Shown piece by piece: positions 20,786 through 32,725 of a stretch of DNA of 42,705 nt (position 1 is its first letter; every line of letters starts with the position of its first letter). The notes beneath the pieces were generated by a model. It did not search any database. It had not been told where the DNA came from and worked only from the letters and a program-made list of their open reading frames with translations. This stretch comes from Bisporella sp. PMI_857 (Eukaryota; Ascomycota; Leotiomycetes; Helotiales; Helotiaceae). The position numbers were made by a program, and so were the translations under genes. The DNA lies in contig JAJSPD010000162.1 in the NCBI GenBank assembly GCA_021307315.1, positions 1 to 42,705 of the forward strand, given 5' to 3'.

Positions 20786-22529
20786 GTCACTGAATGGGTC
20801 GGCACTCTGGTTGCGTTATTTTTGCCAATTTTGATCATACATTCTTAGTGTTATCAGATGCCCCCCTGCCATGCCAAGTAACTCACTCTATTACATTGCC
20901 CCGTTCTCGATGTCATTCTCCACTCCTTCGTTAACCTTTCTGGTCGGTTTTGAGAGACAAGTCCTTCGCTCAGGAGGTGCTTTGCTTATATTTCGCTAGA
21001 ATCGGATATATTAGCAGTTGTCCAAGCTCCTCGAGCCAGCACACACGTAAGTATATATAACAACCAACTCCCCTATGATCTATACCCAGTCCGCCTAATT
21101 CTATGAGGATATCGATATTAGTAAATTTTCCAAATAAGTTCTGTGGACGAAAATTATCGAGATATATGTTGCATGAGTACAACAGATGTGGTTCTCTCAA
21201 AGATAGCTAGGACTCTGGTCTCTTGATAGATGATGAAGCTAATCTCCTACTTTTTTGATCCTCAGCGAGGCAATCTTAGGAATTTATGTTTGGGAATCAG
21301 GCACATTAATCAAGCATATTCACTATATATTGACTACTGAACGGGCCAATTGGGACTCTGCATCCACTCCTTGGCGCCAGCTGACATATTGCTCCATTTC
21401 CCAGGATTTTGGGGTCGGCCATCGGTGTTCTGGACTCGGAGATACTGCATTTGGGCCCAGCCTTAATAAAGAGCGTTACTCTTAATGTGTTTAAATGTGA
21501 GGACCGGGTGTTTAGTAACGCTCGTCCGGGGGGGCTGTCATCCTAGTTGTCGTCTTAGTAGACCTTGCATAGAGCCCGACTTTCGAGGATTTATCTTTTA
21601 ACCTGTATTTCTCAATGCTTTTTTTTTTCTTTTCTTTTTTTGCCATACGGGGGTGTGCGAGATGTTTTATCGGTAGAATTCAATGTACCAAAGACTATTG
21701 GTAATTTGGTACCCAGGATCATTTTTAAGGAGATCCTCGGTCAGAGGACGTGTCGCGGAAGATCCCCTCAAAAAGTATGCGCGGAGTCAAGGACACTATC
21801 CAGGAAACCCGGATCGCATCTCGTCATTTGACTACTATGACGACTTTGGAGGATGATATCGAGAACTTTAGCGCCTCCTTGCCCATTTGACAGCCTTGTA
21901 CTTTAAAGGAAATATGATATTCACGCAGTATCCGTCTCCTTGAGATATGGGAATTCTTACCGCTGTCAGTGCACCATGAAATACATAATCTCGAGATATT
22001 GAGAAGCCCCTAAAGAAGCTTTAAACATGATTCATTGCTTTAATAGAGTCTTTGTCGAAAAGGCGTCAATTCACGTGACTATACTCTATTCCTTGATTGG
22101 AAACTCCGGTCTTTCTTCTCTAGAAATGCGTAAATAATGCTAGAATTGGTAGCCCTGGAAGCCTACTCCGAGCAGATAAGAGGAATTTTTGAAATTGTCA
22201 TGTCAGGAACTATATATCACGTGGTTATGTACCAATACTTTTATTTTCATGTTCCAGCTCTAGTTCAAAAATTAAAATTTTTATTTGATCAGATAACTCC
22301 GTTCCTATCTCCTGTGCATGTTTCACATGCTGGGTATCTTCCTCATCGCTACAATTTCTACCCTCCTGAAAACTTAAGTTGCCAAGTCTCGCCGATACAA
22401 AATTCGTCTTGGCTTCTCTCACCATCTCACACGCCTCAAACAGGTGAAAAAGGTAAAAGGGTCGGAGGCGCGTATGGGGTGTCTAGACACCAATTCCTTC
22501 TACGTTCCCACTCAAGCCGTCCCTCAGCC
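20786..22529. other. Spacer between SDR and small cell-surface gene
   Basis: About 1.7 kb of convergent 3' flanks. No gene is supported; a T-rich tract lies at 21617-21642. The frame at 22444-22824 (+) is antisense to the better-supported minus-strand gene. Confidence 0.5.
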
Positions 22530-23014
22530 TCAGCACGCAAATGTTGCTGCGAGTAATACAAATATCGTCAACGAGATGGTGGGCTTCGCGATGCCTCTGA
22601 CTCCAACATTCGTCTTTTCCGATAATCCGCTCCCCTTCCGATTGAACTCGCACGCTCGCTTTGAGTCAGCGAGCACTTCAGTCTCCTCAATCGTTCCTTC
22701 AACAATCACACTACGTGCCATACATGAAGCTGCATCAGCGAATTCGTCGTACCCGATCAGTTCGCAAACGATGTACTCGCAGTTGACAGTCCCGTTGGTG
22801 GTATCATTGGTGCTGACTGCGTAGACTTTGCTTGATGGACAGCAGGCTGTGCTCGACATTAGTCCGTCAGCTCGTCAAGTAATAATGTTAAATACGACTC
22901 ACTGCTCAGCAAAGGTAAGGTTCTTGGTGTATGTAAAGCAATACAAGCTCCGGTATTGTTCGTAGGCAATGCGGGAAGATACACCGAGGCTTGGGCACAG
23001 ACCGGGTCGACCAT
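22530..23014 (-). CDS. Small Cys-rich protein with GPI-like tail
   Basis: Two exons (23014-22903 and 22846-22530) joined by a 56-nt intron with GTGAGT donor, a CTGAC branch point and CACAG acceptor give 142 residues. The chain reads VCAQASVYLP, several Cys (GAC, STCC, NCEYIVC, ASC), N-glycosylation sites (NNT, NDT, NGT) and a C-terminal hydrophobic stretch ISLTIFVLLAATFA after a Lys, as in GPI-anchored wall proteins. The weak point is the 5' end: the ATG at 23014 gives no signal peptide, and a good acceptor (CTTAG) ends at 23017. A signal-peptide exon is therefore probably upstream. A candidate hydrophobic start (MIIIILSYPTLLHLL) lies at 23309 on the same strand, but I could not join it with a convincing donor. 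Confidence 0.5.
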
Positions 23015-23016
23015 GG

Positions 23017-23905
23017 CTAAGTCTCACTCCATGACTTTGGGAGTGGATAATCCGAGTTGGGTGAGGCAGGCAGATGGAGGTGCGGCTGCGTGAAGATATA
23101 TATATTTGCGGCCAAGGTCCCAAGCAGCCGACTCAAGGAGCTGGGCACTCGGCGTTGTCGTGGCCGTCGCGTTTGCTGCTTGGCAAAGGGATGTGTCACT
23201 CGAGATGCGAAATGCCGTCTTGGGATGCTATATGGGCTTTCATAGAGATGAAAGCTGGAGGACGAAGGAGATGAAGGAGCGTTGGATATGAGAGAATGAT
23301 GATGATCATGTTGGGGGGACTTCTCTTTGTGTATGATTGAGCGTCATGGTGTTGCCAAGTGGGTGCCCAGCCTGCCGAGCACCCCCCCTTCACTTGGCTA
23401 CTTCTCGCGATTGCCAAGCGTGACAGATGAAGGTAAATACGACCTTGGCATTATTGATATTTGCTTGGGAATCTGAGGGACAGTCTGAGGAGTGGGCTTG
23501 GCATGGGTTTCAGCCTTGGGTCATCTTTCCGATATAAGTTTCAGGGGATGCTCATGGGATGGGATGGATGTATCCGGATAATCGGGATGAGGCTGATAGA
23601 TTAGCTGAACTACCAACTGTCACTAAACTAATATTTATGAAATAGCTTTGTTCCTATAATTCCGCAAACGGGGCCGCAAATGGAACCCTGGTGAGATATT
23701 TGAAGGTTTCTGAAACAAACGATGTCTCTATCAATTCTGTCGGCTATTCATATATTGCATTTGGCAGAGATAGGATAGCCAAGTCAAATGGAAGTCCCAA
23801 AAGGACGCTCAAACCGTCGCTTATAGCTGCATATATACAGCCTAACAATTACCTTGGGACATATGTCATTGCTGCAAGCTCTCTAATGGATCGTCTCCGT
23901 GAAGT
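23017..23905. other. Spacer between two minus-strand genes
   Basis: This should include the missing 5' exon and promoter of the small Cys-rich gene, perhaps near 23199-23309. The rest, 23420-23905, is the 3' flank of the permease, with no supported gene. Confidence 0.4.
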
Positions 23906-26013
23906 TCAAGCAGATTCAATACCACCAGTCCCTTCCTCCTTTGCTCCAACATTATCCTGTTTCTCAGCCTCGCCAACCACAGCCCCTTCTCCATTCCCAA
24001 GATCAATGCCTTCAGTTTGCAAAGCATGATTCTGTTCTGATGTCATCCCGGAGGTATCAACCGTTATTTTAGGACCTGTAAACCATTTCCGAGCATCAAT
24101 GAAGTAATATGTCAAAGCTCCTCCCCAGACAGCGCAATTAATCACCACAGTATAGTTCATCGTCTCGGGGGTAGGATCAGGGCCACTAGATGGGAACATA
24201 GCAAGCGTGATCCCAAATATCAGAAATATTACAGCAGTCCAGGCGATTGGGACAGAGAGTTTTTTGCCAGTATAGAACGGCCCAGGCACAAACTTCTTCT
24301 GCCCCCAAAGCAAGCGGCATAGTATTGGAGTACCCCATGCAAGGTTGTTACCAGCGACACACAGGGAGAACAAAGCAGCAGCTGCAGCCGGAGCAATGAG
24401 GCAGAGGAGACCCAGAACGAGAGCAAGGAAGACGCAACCCCAAATTGACCGGAGAGGGATGTACCCAAACTTCTTGGAAATAGGGCGAAAGAACGATGAG
24501 AATGGAAGAGCGCCATCGCGAGAGAATGCCCAGGCCTGACGCGATGCCGCGACAAGGATTGAGAGACCCATGAGAAATTGGACGATAAAAAGGAGGGTCA
24601 TCATGCCCAAAGCTCCGTTCTTTCCGATGGCGTCGAAGTAGATCTGTGCCATGGGTTGACCAAAAGGGGAGCCAAGCAAAGATTCCAGATCAGGATTCAT
24701 ACAAGCTGCAAGAACAATCATGATGAAGAACCCAAGTATCCAGCAGGCCCCTATTGACATAAGGATTCCGTATGGAACTGCTTTCGCCGCATTGGCAGCC
24801 TCTTCGGACATGTGAACGCAAGAGTCGAAGCCACCTGTGAAAAGAGTTCCAGCATTAGCGTACGGCATTTTGGGTAGGATAATAACTTGAAAACCCGAAA
24901 ATATGACGGTGTATGAAGAGTGATTTGGCAATTCTAAGCCATAAGTTTCTTTCCAATGTACCCCCAGCCTCTTCGGCTTTGAGAAGGCTCGAGCATACGA
25001 ACTATACAATGTTTTCTCAAAGGAAAGGGCTCTGAGAAGCTCAGACTTACCAATGGTCCAAATTGGAGAGAGCCATGCAAAAATAAAGGCCCAGCCGGTT
25101 GGCCAAGTGGTGAGGTTCTCGGTATGAGCGAATATGTAATGTCCATCATTCCGATTGTGATTCCCAATGGGGAGAGCAATGACTGTCGCAGTGATGAGGA
25201 TAAGGTTCATGATTACAAAGACAGTCTGAAGTTTTCCCATGACTTTAGATAGTGTGGAGGCAAGAATTCCGTGGCAGATCACGCAAGCAAGAAAAACAGA
25301 ATATACTTGGCCATTCGTAGGCCCCCACTCACCATCGCGTGCAATGACGATGCTGAACTAATTAGACATGAGACCCTACAGTCCTAGATATGACTTACAC
25401 TGAGAGGAACATCAGAGCAAAACCATAGTCAATACTGCAGAGACCCCCTACTAAGCCCAAGGTATTCGAATATCCTACTAAAAAACTGAGAGCATTTCGA
25501 GTTTTCGGAGAAGCAAAGTAATGAGTCCTAGTAAGATAAATGGCAGGTCAGGGCAAAGGCTTAAATAGTAGCTTCTTACCACCAATAAAGGCCACCAGAT
25601 GTTGGCATTGCAGAACCTAAGTCTGCCATTGCTAGACCAACGATGAATATGAAGGCGGATGCAACGAACCAGCCCCAGACCATACCCGCTGGACCAGCCG
25701 GCATCGAGAAAGCAAGGGTGGAAGCAATGGAAGGGAGCAATCCCATGATGCTAAAGGCGATACCAAAAACTTCAATCATGGTGAAATTTCGCCGAAGCTC
25801 CTGCTTGTAACCAAGTTTGGCTATGATATATAGTTAGACCTAAGCATCCAAACATCTGTATTAAAAGAATTGGGTACACTCACCAAGAAGCTCAGCATCG
25901 GCTTCTCCAGCCAAGAGGGCTTCGTCTGGCAGAACTGAGCGCTGGCTGGCAGCTTTTTCCAGATCATTGTGCAGAGCAGCACCTGATTGGGCTCCCGAAG
26001 CCTCTGCCATCAT
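23906..26013 (-). CDS. APC-family permease, GABA/choline type
   Basis: Five exons (26013-25884, 25820-25580, 25527-25399, 25352-25051, 24834-23906) encode 576 residues, normal for a 12-TM fungal permease of the Uga4/Hnm1 group. The cytosolic N-terminus is about 50 residues. Conserved stretches are KLGYKQELRRNF before segment 1, FGIAFSIMGLLPSIAS, AMPTSGGLYWW, GYSNTLGLVGG, FDSCVHMSEEA, SRQAWAFSRDGALP and FIDARKWFTGPK. It should import GABA, choline or a related amine across the plasma or vacuolar membrane; substrate is not decidable here. Intron 4 (24835-25050) is unusually long, 216 nt, a multiple of three and without stops, so retention would insert 72 residues between SPIWTIG and GFDSCVH; the family's continuity there argues that it is removed. 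Confidence 0.9.
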
Positions 26014-26846
26014 TGAACCCAGTGTGTGGACGCCTTTGTTGAATAGCCAAAAATGTAATCTAGTTTCGAACCTTTGATTCAAATTGCGACAGAACTGAAA
26101 ACAGCGGCCAAGTACAAATCATGGGAGAGGTTTAACCTTAAATTAGCCATGTGTGAGCGGCGAAGATGGGGAGGAGGTAGAGACGGAATCCATCCCGTCT
26201 ATGTCACTTATCTGGATGTGCCTATCAGCTACCCATTCCAGGGTCGAGCAATCTATTGGCTGTGCGTAATGGTAACTAAGGGACAGGCTCACAACGATAT
26301 GACCTCACTATCACCATGCAGCACAGCTCTTATCGGGGGACGGTATCAAGGCCCATAAAACATGTCCCCGACTGGTATTTGATTTTTGTTAAGCAGGACG
26401 GAGGTATGAATGGATGGCTCGAAGATTAAAACCCGTAGCCACCATCATTAGAGGCAGCAGTAAACAAGAAACCAACAACCATCTCACTCCCGCCACATTG
26501 AGCAGACGAAAAAAATATCAATTACGCAAATTTGAAAGTGCATAATTGATCGCACCCTCAATTGGATTGAAGCGTACAATCCCCTCCTCTAATGTAATAC
26601 CAGGGTTGTCGCTCTGACTGGGTTAGTTGGTGCCCACCTCTAGCAAGACGATTGCGCGATAAATCCAGAGATAACAGTGTAAATGCAAAACAAAATGACA
26701 TAACTGATTGATATTGAAAGAAAAGGAATCGAACGTGGAGATTCGAAGAAATCTAGTGTTTGTTGCCTCAGGCATAAATAAATGGTAGAAAACTGCGAAA
26801 AGCCAATTTCTATCTTGGCTCTTCGTCCGCATCGTGCCTTGCCAAT
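26014..26846. other. Divergent promoter region, permease and prefoldin
   Basis: An 833-bp gap between the start of the minus-strand permease and the plus-strand prefoldin gene, so both promoters lie here. No further gene is supported. Confidence 0.6.
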
Positions 26847-27411
26847 ATGAATCGACGCATGGTTAGTCATTGATGCTCTAATCGCCGTTACGTACATGCT
26901 GATTTATCTAGCTCAGTAAGGAAGACGAAGGCGGCGACGAGGTCGAGGTTCGGAGGGAAGATCAAGACAAGATCAACAAGTTCAGCAGACTGCATCAACG
27001 CGAGATCTTACTCGAAGACGAGGTTAAGTCTAAGCAAGTGAGTGAAAGACAGTACATCTGGGCTAGACGTTTGGGCTGATCAGCCATTACCGTCTACAGA
27101 AGGAGAAAGAGGACCTCGATGATGTTTCGAACGAGCTAGAGCTCGCAGACGAGGAGGACTTGATTCCGTATGTTATCATCCATTGTAAATACCGGTGTGA
27201 CTTTTAACGATAATGCAGGTACAAGATTGGAGACTCCTTCATCTCATTACCTTTGCCCGAAGTTCAAGAGCTGCTCTCGACGTCAACATCCAGGATCGAG
27301 GAGGAGGTAGCGGTCGTAGAGGAGAAGCTAAACACAATAAGGGAGGAGATGTCGCAACTGAAGGTGCAGCTATACGCTAGATTTGGACGGAGCATCAATC
27401 TAGAGACATAA
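26847..27411 (+). CDS. Prefoldin subunit 4
   Basis: Four small exons (26847-26861, 26912-27037, 27100-27167, 27219-27411) encode 133 residues, the expected size of prefoldin subunit 4 (Gim3 in yeast). The first exon is only MNRRM. Then follow DQDKINKFSRLHQR and a long coiled coil. The central DDVSNELELADEE-DLIPYKIGDSFISLP is the most diagnostic block, and a second coiled coil (EEEVAVVEEKLNTIREEMSQLK) and the ending YARFGRSINLE complete the chain. Prefoldin is a cytosolic hexamer that hands unfolded actin and tubulin to the CCT chaperonin. This is a housekeeping gene and an anchor for synteny. Confidence 0.93.
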
Positions 27412-28073
27412 TGACAGAAAACGACAATATAATGATACCCCAGTCAGTGTGACGGACACAACCCTACCGCAATTACTCGATGAGACCTGGTGACGCCATC
27501 ATACACAAGAGGAAACTTCGGATAAGGCAAAGCATTTCGATATTGCCAGTGCATCCATTCCTACTAAACCATAAATACAGTTTTCAAAGGTGACATGCGG
27601 AGCATACAGTTAGTTAAAAGACAGCAATATCGAAATCGTCGACAGGATGAGCATTTAGCAATGTATGCCTTAATATATGGTTAGTGTAGATTTGTGCTTT
27701 ATTATACTATATTCTTATACATTGATTACTGCAGTCACGGACGCTTTTTCGACATAAGGACATCGGAAACGTTGCCGGATATCATTTTCCACCCGTGTAA
27801 CTTCTTCCATTCCCCGGATCCGCCATTTTGTGGTTACTCGGCAGCCGCAGACTTCAAACCAATCACGATATGCCGGAATGGTGATGACCTACATTTTAAG
27901 TCTACTGCAATCGCGGAGATAAAGGTCTGCCACTCCATTTCTTGGGTAACCGAAAGGCGTCTCTGTTGTTCTGCAACCATACTCACCAGACCACACAAGC
28001 ATTTAACTCGTCATAGCACCAATGAAGAGAATATGTCCTAGCACTGTCTTCAAATTATTTTCTTAGACATCAA
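27412..28073. other. Intergenic, prefoldin to MFS transporter
   Basis: No gene is supported. The frame at 27694-28041 lacks family resemblance and lies where the transporter promoter is expected. Confidence 0.55.
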
Positions 28074-30018
28074 ATGGCTCTATCTGCCATGAGCAGCCCT
28101 GCAAGCGAAGCTGGGTCGATTAACATTGTACCAGAAGCATCTAGATTTATTGGTAAGTTACCAACATTATCGCTATAGTCTGTAACTTACCCGTCTAGGT
28201 CCCGATGTTACGACTTTGAAAGAGTTATCCAATACCCATCAGTGCAGCGGAGGCAGATCCCAGGGTGGGCGAGGAAGAAACGCAGGTCCTCTGCCTGTGT
28301 CAACTACCAGCATTACCATCTTACCACGCGAAACGATCATGCGCTGGGAAGATGGTGATTCCGGGAATCCATATAACTGGTCAAATGTGTGTAATCACAT
28401 CCTCCTTCCCTCCCCCTGCTGACATCAGGTAGAGAAGGAAGATATCTATAGTCCTAATTGGTGCTATTATCGTTATAAATAGTACTATGGGTTCTTCTCT
28501 ACCTTCGAATGCAGTTCCATTTATTGCCAATTACTTTGGTGTCACTGATCCTGTTGCAAAAGGATTGCCCATATCAACGTACCTAGTTGGTTACATTGTT
28601 GGACCTCTGCTTTGGGGACCATTGTCGGAGTCGTATGGGAGGCGGATCATGATGGTTTCTTCCTTTATCTTCTTCACCATTTTTACCATGGCTTGTGCTG
28701 TTGCGCCGAGCTGGGTCCTTCTCCTTCTATTTAGATTCTTACTTGGTATCGCGGGTAGTTGTCCATTGGTTGTCATTGGAGGGATCTACGCAGATATATA
28801 CGACGATCCGGTAACTCGAGGTCGAGCCATGGCAGTTTTTATCGGAGTAAGTACGCCTCTACAAATAGTTTTCAACACCGCCTAACCTTCTCAGGGCACC
28901 TGCGTAGGTCCGCTTGTTGCCCCACTAATCTCCGGATTCATCGCTCCTGCAGCGGGTTGGCGTTGGACTTTCTGGTTCGGTTTACTCTTTGCGGGTGTCT
29001 CATGGTTTCCTCTCTTCTTCCTTCCCGAAACTTACGCACCCATTCTCCTAACACGGCGCGCGAAGGCACTTCGCAAAATTACTGGCGATGTAAATGTGTT
29101 TGCGCCCCTAGAGCTTGATAAGAAGGGATTTAAGCAGATGATAACTATTACCCTTACCAGGCCATTGAGAATGATATGCTTTGAACCTCTCGTGACATGT
29201 AGTTGTAGTAAGTCCAGATTCAGCGGTGAAGGTTAAACCCCACCGAAAAAATATTTGAATGAGCTTCAAGTCAATGAACTAATTCGTCTGGGTTCATAGT
29301 TTATATGAGTATTGCATACGGTATATTCTACCTGTTCTTTCAGGCTTATCCAATTATATTTCAAGGCGTGTATGGTCAATCTCCTGGAATATGTGGGCTC
29401 ATGTTTCTTCCGATCGCCATTGGCGCTGGATGTGCAACTGGATTCTTCCTCTATTATGATGCAATGCTACATAAGGCAAGAGCTGCAAATAAATCGTGGA
29501 CTCAAAAAGAAGAATCTCGTCGGCTTCCGCTTGCCTGTGTTGGTGGACCTCTGTATGTTGTCGCCCTTTTCTGGATTGGATGGTCGTCCAGAGAGTCTAT
29601 CCCGTTTTGGGTACCTATGCTCGCCGGTATTCCTTTCGGCATGGGCTTTATTCTCATATTCATGGCGCTGTTAAACTATCTCACCGATGCATATGGAGTA
29701 TTTACTGCCTCAGCCATGGCAGCTGGGTCTTGTTGTCGGTCTTTGGCTGGAGCGGTCCTACCTTTCGCCACGCCTCACCTATATGACAACCTAGGAGTTG
29801 CTTGGGCTACGAGCCTGTTGGCACTCTTGAGCTTGGTGATGTGTGGTGTCCCCTGGGTTTTTCTATGGAAGGGAGACCAAATACGTGCTAGTTCGAAATT
29901 CTGCATTTATTTGAAGGAGAAGAAGAGGCTGGAGGAGGAGGAAGATGACCGATTGAAACAACGCGGAGAACAGACGTCGACTTTGAGTGCCACTAATATG
30001 TGTTCAGAATACACTTGA
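28074..30018 (+). CDS. MFS transporter, DHA1 drug:H+ antiporter type
   Basis: Five exons (28074-28152, 28199-28386, 28433-28846, 28895-29207, 29300-30018) encode 570 residues. A polar N-terminus of about 90 residues ends WEDGDSGNPYNWSN, a hallmark of the fungal polyamine/drug exporter group, with TM1 directly after. TM2 to TM3 carries GPLLWGPLSESYGRR (motif A), TM5 carries GTCVGPLVAPLISGF (motif C), and the central loop shows PETYAPILL. The acceptor of intron 2 is the second AG (AGGTAG), because the first leaves a stop. The C-terminus is charged (KEKKRLEEEEDD). It probably exports toxic compounds or metabolites with proton exchange at the plasma membrane. Its place beside pectin enzymes could be chance or could reflect handling of plant phenolics. 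Confidence 0.9.
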
Positions 30019-30467
30019 GTATGATCTCGATACGAAATACTATCAATTAGAAAGCTATTGGCATAAAAGAACTGTAATCTGTCCCAAATGGCATTTCTAT
30101 GTTGTGACTATTCCTCCGTGAAATCTGAAATGATACAGACTCTTTACCTTATCGATGCTCCTCCGGGGAATCCGAGCCTTTATCCGCTTATTCCCCCCTT
30201 TCGAAGTGGGTCTCACATGCGAAGATCTGTCCGGTAGCCTTCGGTAGTTCCCTGGTCTGCATTTTACCACCATGGATAAATGATTAAACCCCTGGGTTGC
30301 GTCAGTCCAAGACGGCCAATTTATTTCCGTGCTATCCCTTAAGCATTTTTTTGTTCAACGTGCAATATTATTTTCGACTCGGCGTGCTTGGACTTACTAT
30401 ATCAATATGTTCAGGTCAACAGATTTCCTAATTCCCCTCAGACTTGTCTCCTAGTCATAGAGTGAAG
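30019..30467. other. Intergenic, upstream of GH105
   Basis: 449 bp between same-strand genes. It contains CCGGGG (30163-30168), a single CreA-type match, which overlaps an inverted CGG-N5-CCG (30164-30174) of the kind bound by Zn2Cys6 regulators. No TATA box is evident. Confidence 0.45.
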
Positions 30468-31667
30468 ATGTGGTTCAATTCCAGCACCGCCATTCTCGCA
30501 GGTGCACTGTCACTGGCATCAGCACAACAGCCATACTCAACGTGGATGAGCGACTCTTTCATTTCACGCGGTGTCACCCCATCTCGACATTATACCAACG
30601 CAGTTCTCTATCGTGGTTTTGAGACGGCATACAATAAAACGGGAAATGTGACATATTACAACTTCATAAAGACGCAAATTGACAGCTTCGTCTCATCCTC
30701 TGGTGCTCTTGGCGATTCATACGCTGTTTCAAAGTACTCTCTTGATGATATCCGCATCGGCCCCAACCTCCTATTCTTGTATCTCAAAACAAATGATGAG
30801 CGGTATAAGAAAGCCGCGGCTGAACTTCGAGCGCAACTAGATAGCCATCCCAGGACACCATCGGGGGGATTCTGGCATCGAAAGATCCCATATCCTGATC
30901 AGATGTGGTTGGATGGAATATACATGGCACAACCATTCTACGCACAGTGGACGCAGCTCTTTGAGCCCAATAACAAAACTGCATGGAATGATATCGTGCT
31001 ACAGTTTGACCTCATTGAAAAGTATTGCCGGAACATTACGAGTAATCTGCTCGTACATGGATATGACGAGTCCAAGGTAGCGGTATGGGCCGATCCAATT
31101 ACTGGCGCCGCACCGCATGTATGGGATAGGGCTGTTGGATGGTATTTTATGGCGTTGGTTGATATACTTGATTATCTCCCGAAATCACATGTTGGGTATA
31201 AGAAGCTGGTAGGATACCTAAAGAACCTTGCAATTGGGGTGAAAGCGGCTCAGGATGAAAGTGGCGGATGGTGGTTGGTGATGGATGAACCATATCCTGG
31301 GAAACAGGGCAACTATATTGAGAGCAGTGCAACAGCAATGTTTACTTATAGCTTTTTGAAGGCTATCAGATTGAGATATATTGACCCCGCAACGTATTTG
31401 GGGACTGCTCAAAAATCGTACAGTCTCATGACTTCAAAGTATGCTGTCCCAGCCTCTGGGAACACGCTGAACTGGGAAGGGACAGTGGAAGTTGGATCTT
31501 TGGGAAGTAATGGCACGTATGAGGTATGTTCTCTTTCAAAGTCCTTCATCGCCTTCTGTGATAGCTAATGCTGAATACAGTACTATATTTCGGTGCCTTT
31601 GGCTGTTAATGATTACAAAGGCGTCGGTCCTTTCATCTTCTCTAGTGATGAGATTGAACGCCTTTGA
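30468..31667 (+). CDS. GH105 unsaturated rhamnogalacturonyl hydrolase, secreted
   Basis: Two exons (30468-31523 and 31581-31667) encode 380 residues. The ATG at 30468 begins a signal peptide (MWFNSSTAILAGALSLASAQ). The fold marks of the YteR/YesR family are visible: DDIRIGPNLLFLY, MWLDGIYMAQPF with Asp149 at the position of the general acid/base, HVWDRAVGWYFMALVDIL (the family's WxR..GW loop), ESGGWW and YIESSATAMFTY. Exon 2 supplies the usual ending YYISVPLAVNDYKGVGPFI. Several NxT/S sites fit secretion. The enzyme class hydrates the double bond left by pectin or rhamnogalacturonan lyases and releases the unsaturated uronyl residue. The pectate lyase 2.4 kb downstream could supply such ends. 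Confidence 0.93.
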
Positions 31668-32587
31668 ACATAGTCATGCTATTCTTTCAGCTTAATGCAC
31701 CTTTTACTCAATCTCAGGGTGTCGGAGTTGTTTTCGTTCAGTGGGTGCCTTGTTCAGTGTCATATTGCCTCAGAAATAGCGGGCCGCCTTGTTATGGCAT
31801 GTAATCTCAACACATGGTGTGAAGTGATTTTAAATGTTGCCAGCCATAATCGAAATGGTCCAGGAAGGCCTGTGCCTAAGATGCACTCGTTGGGAGGGTG
31901 GCCTACCAGCAGGCTAATTCATTACAGCAAATAGGTGCATGCATTCTGGCAGCTACTACTCCTGTAGTAGTTTCAGTGCGTCCTTTACTCATTACATGTT
32001 GTAACATATCCTATTTGTGCCTTCTCCTGTTTTTTTTCTGTATTTGGTTGGTGGATTCTGCATATCAGTGTTCTCTAACGCCACATTTTCTCGCTAGCAG
32101 GTGCGCCACAATAACAGTTCAATCTCTGAGATTAAGGAATTGTTGGCCGCCAGTGAGTGTCGGCAATTCTTCCTGTGACAAAAACCTCTCTCTACGAACC
32201 TGTTTGGCAGTAAGTAAACAGAGAGAACCGATCATGCGGACTATAATCTCATGCCATGTCTAAATATATCATCTCAGCCCCTGAATCTACTGAAATATCG
32301 TTTGACGGGAGTAGGGCAAGTCGCAAGCGGGATGGAAATGCCTTGTGGACGCAACAGGCACAACGCTCTAGCTATATAGCTATGCATAATTGCGTCGAGT
32401 TTTCCATTAATACCGCCGTTTGAGAGTTTGATTTTAGTTGATGGTTCTCTATAACTAACATTTGATCCTGTGGATTCTCAGTTGTCACCGCTTTTTTCTC
32501 TTCCAGGAACCAAAGTTGCGGATTGAAAGGTTGGAATACAAAGCAATCGTGTACCACGAGCAAACTTTCTGTGTATCTCCAATGAGC

Positions 32588-32725
32588 TTAGCGATCTCGA
32601 GCGTGGCGTACCTCCAGGTCAGCTTTCTCTAGCGCCGCATACGTCTTCTCGACGACCTCGTTACCACCGAAAGTCTCCCAGCGCCAAGCCTCTCTGCAGT
32701 GGGACAAATCTCTCTCATTATCAAT
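32588..32725 (-). other. Coding-like remnant, unrecognised
   Basis: A minus-strand stretch is richer in GC than its surroundings and reads IDNERDLSHCREAWRWETF, then EVVEKTYAALEKADLEVRHA before a stop. Composition and amphipathic pattern look like protein, and GTACGC after KADLE could be a splice donor. I do not recognise the family. It may be an exon of a small gene or a gene relic. Confidence 0.25.

Noticed and set aside
22444..22824. 126-codon plus-strand frame
   Set aside because: It is antisense to the minus-strand gene with a clean intron, Cys pattern and GPI-like tail, which is the better reading.
24934..25179. 81-codon frame inside the permease gene
   Set aside because: Shadow frame of permease exon 4 and intron 4.
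27694..28041. 115-codon frame before the MFS transporter
   Set aside because: No ATG-led start at the frame opening, no domain, and it overlaps the expected promoter.
29305..30018. Separate 237-codon transporter starting at 29305
   Set aside because: It is the last exon of the MFS gene; splicing from 29207 to 29300 gives a continuous membrane protein.
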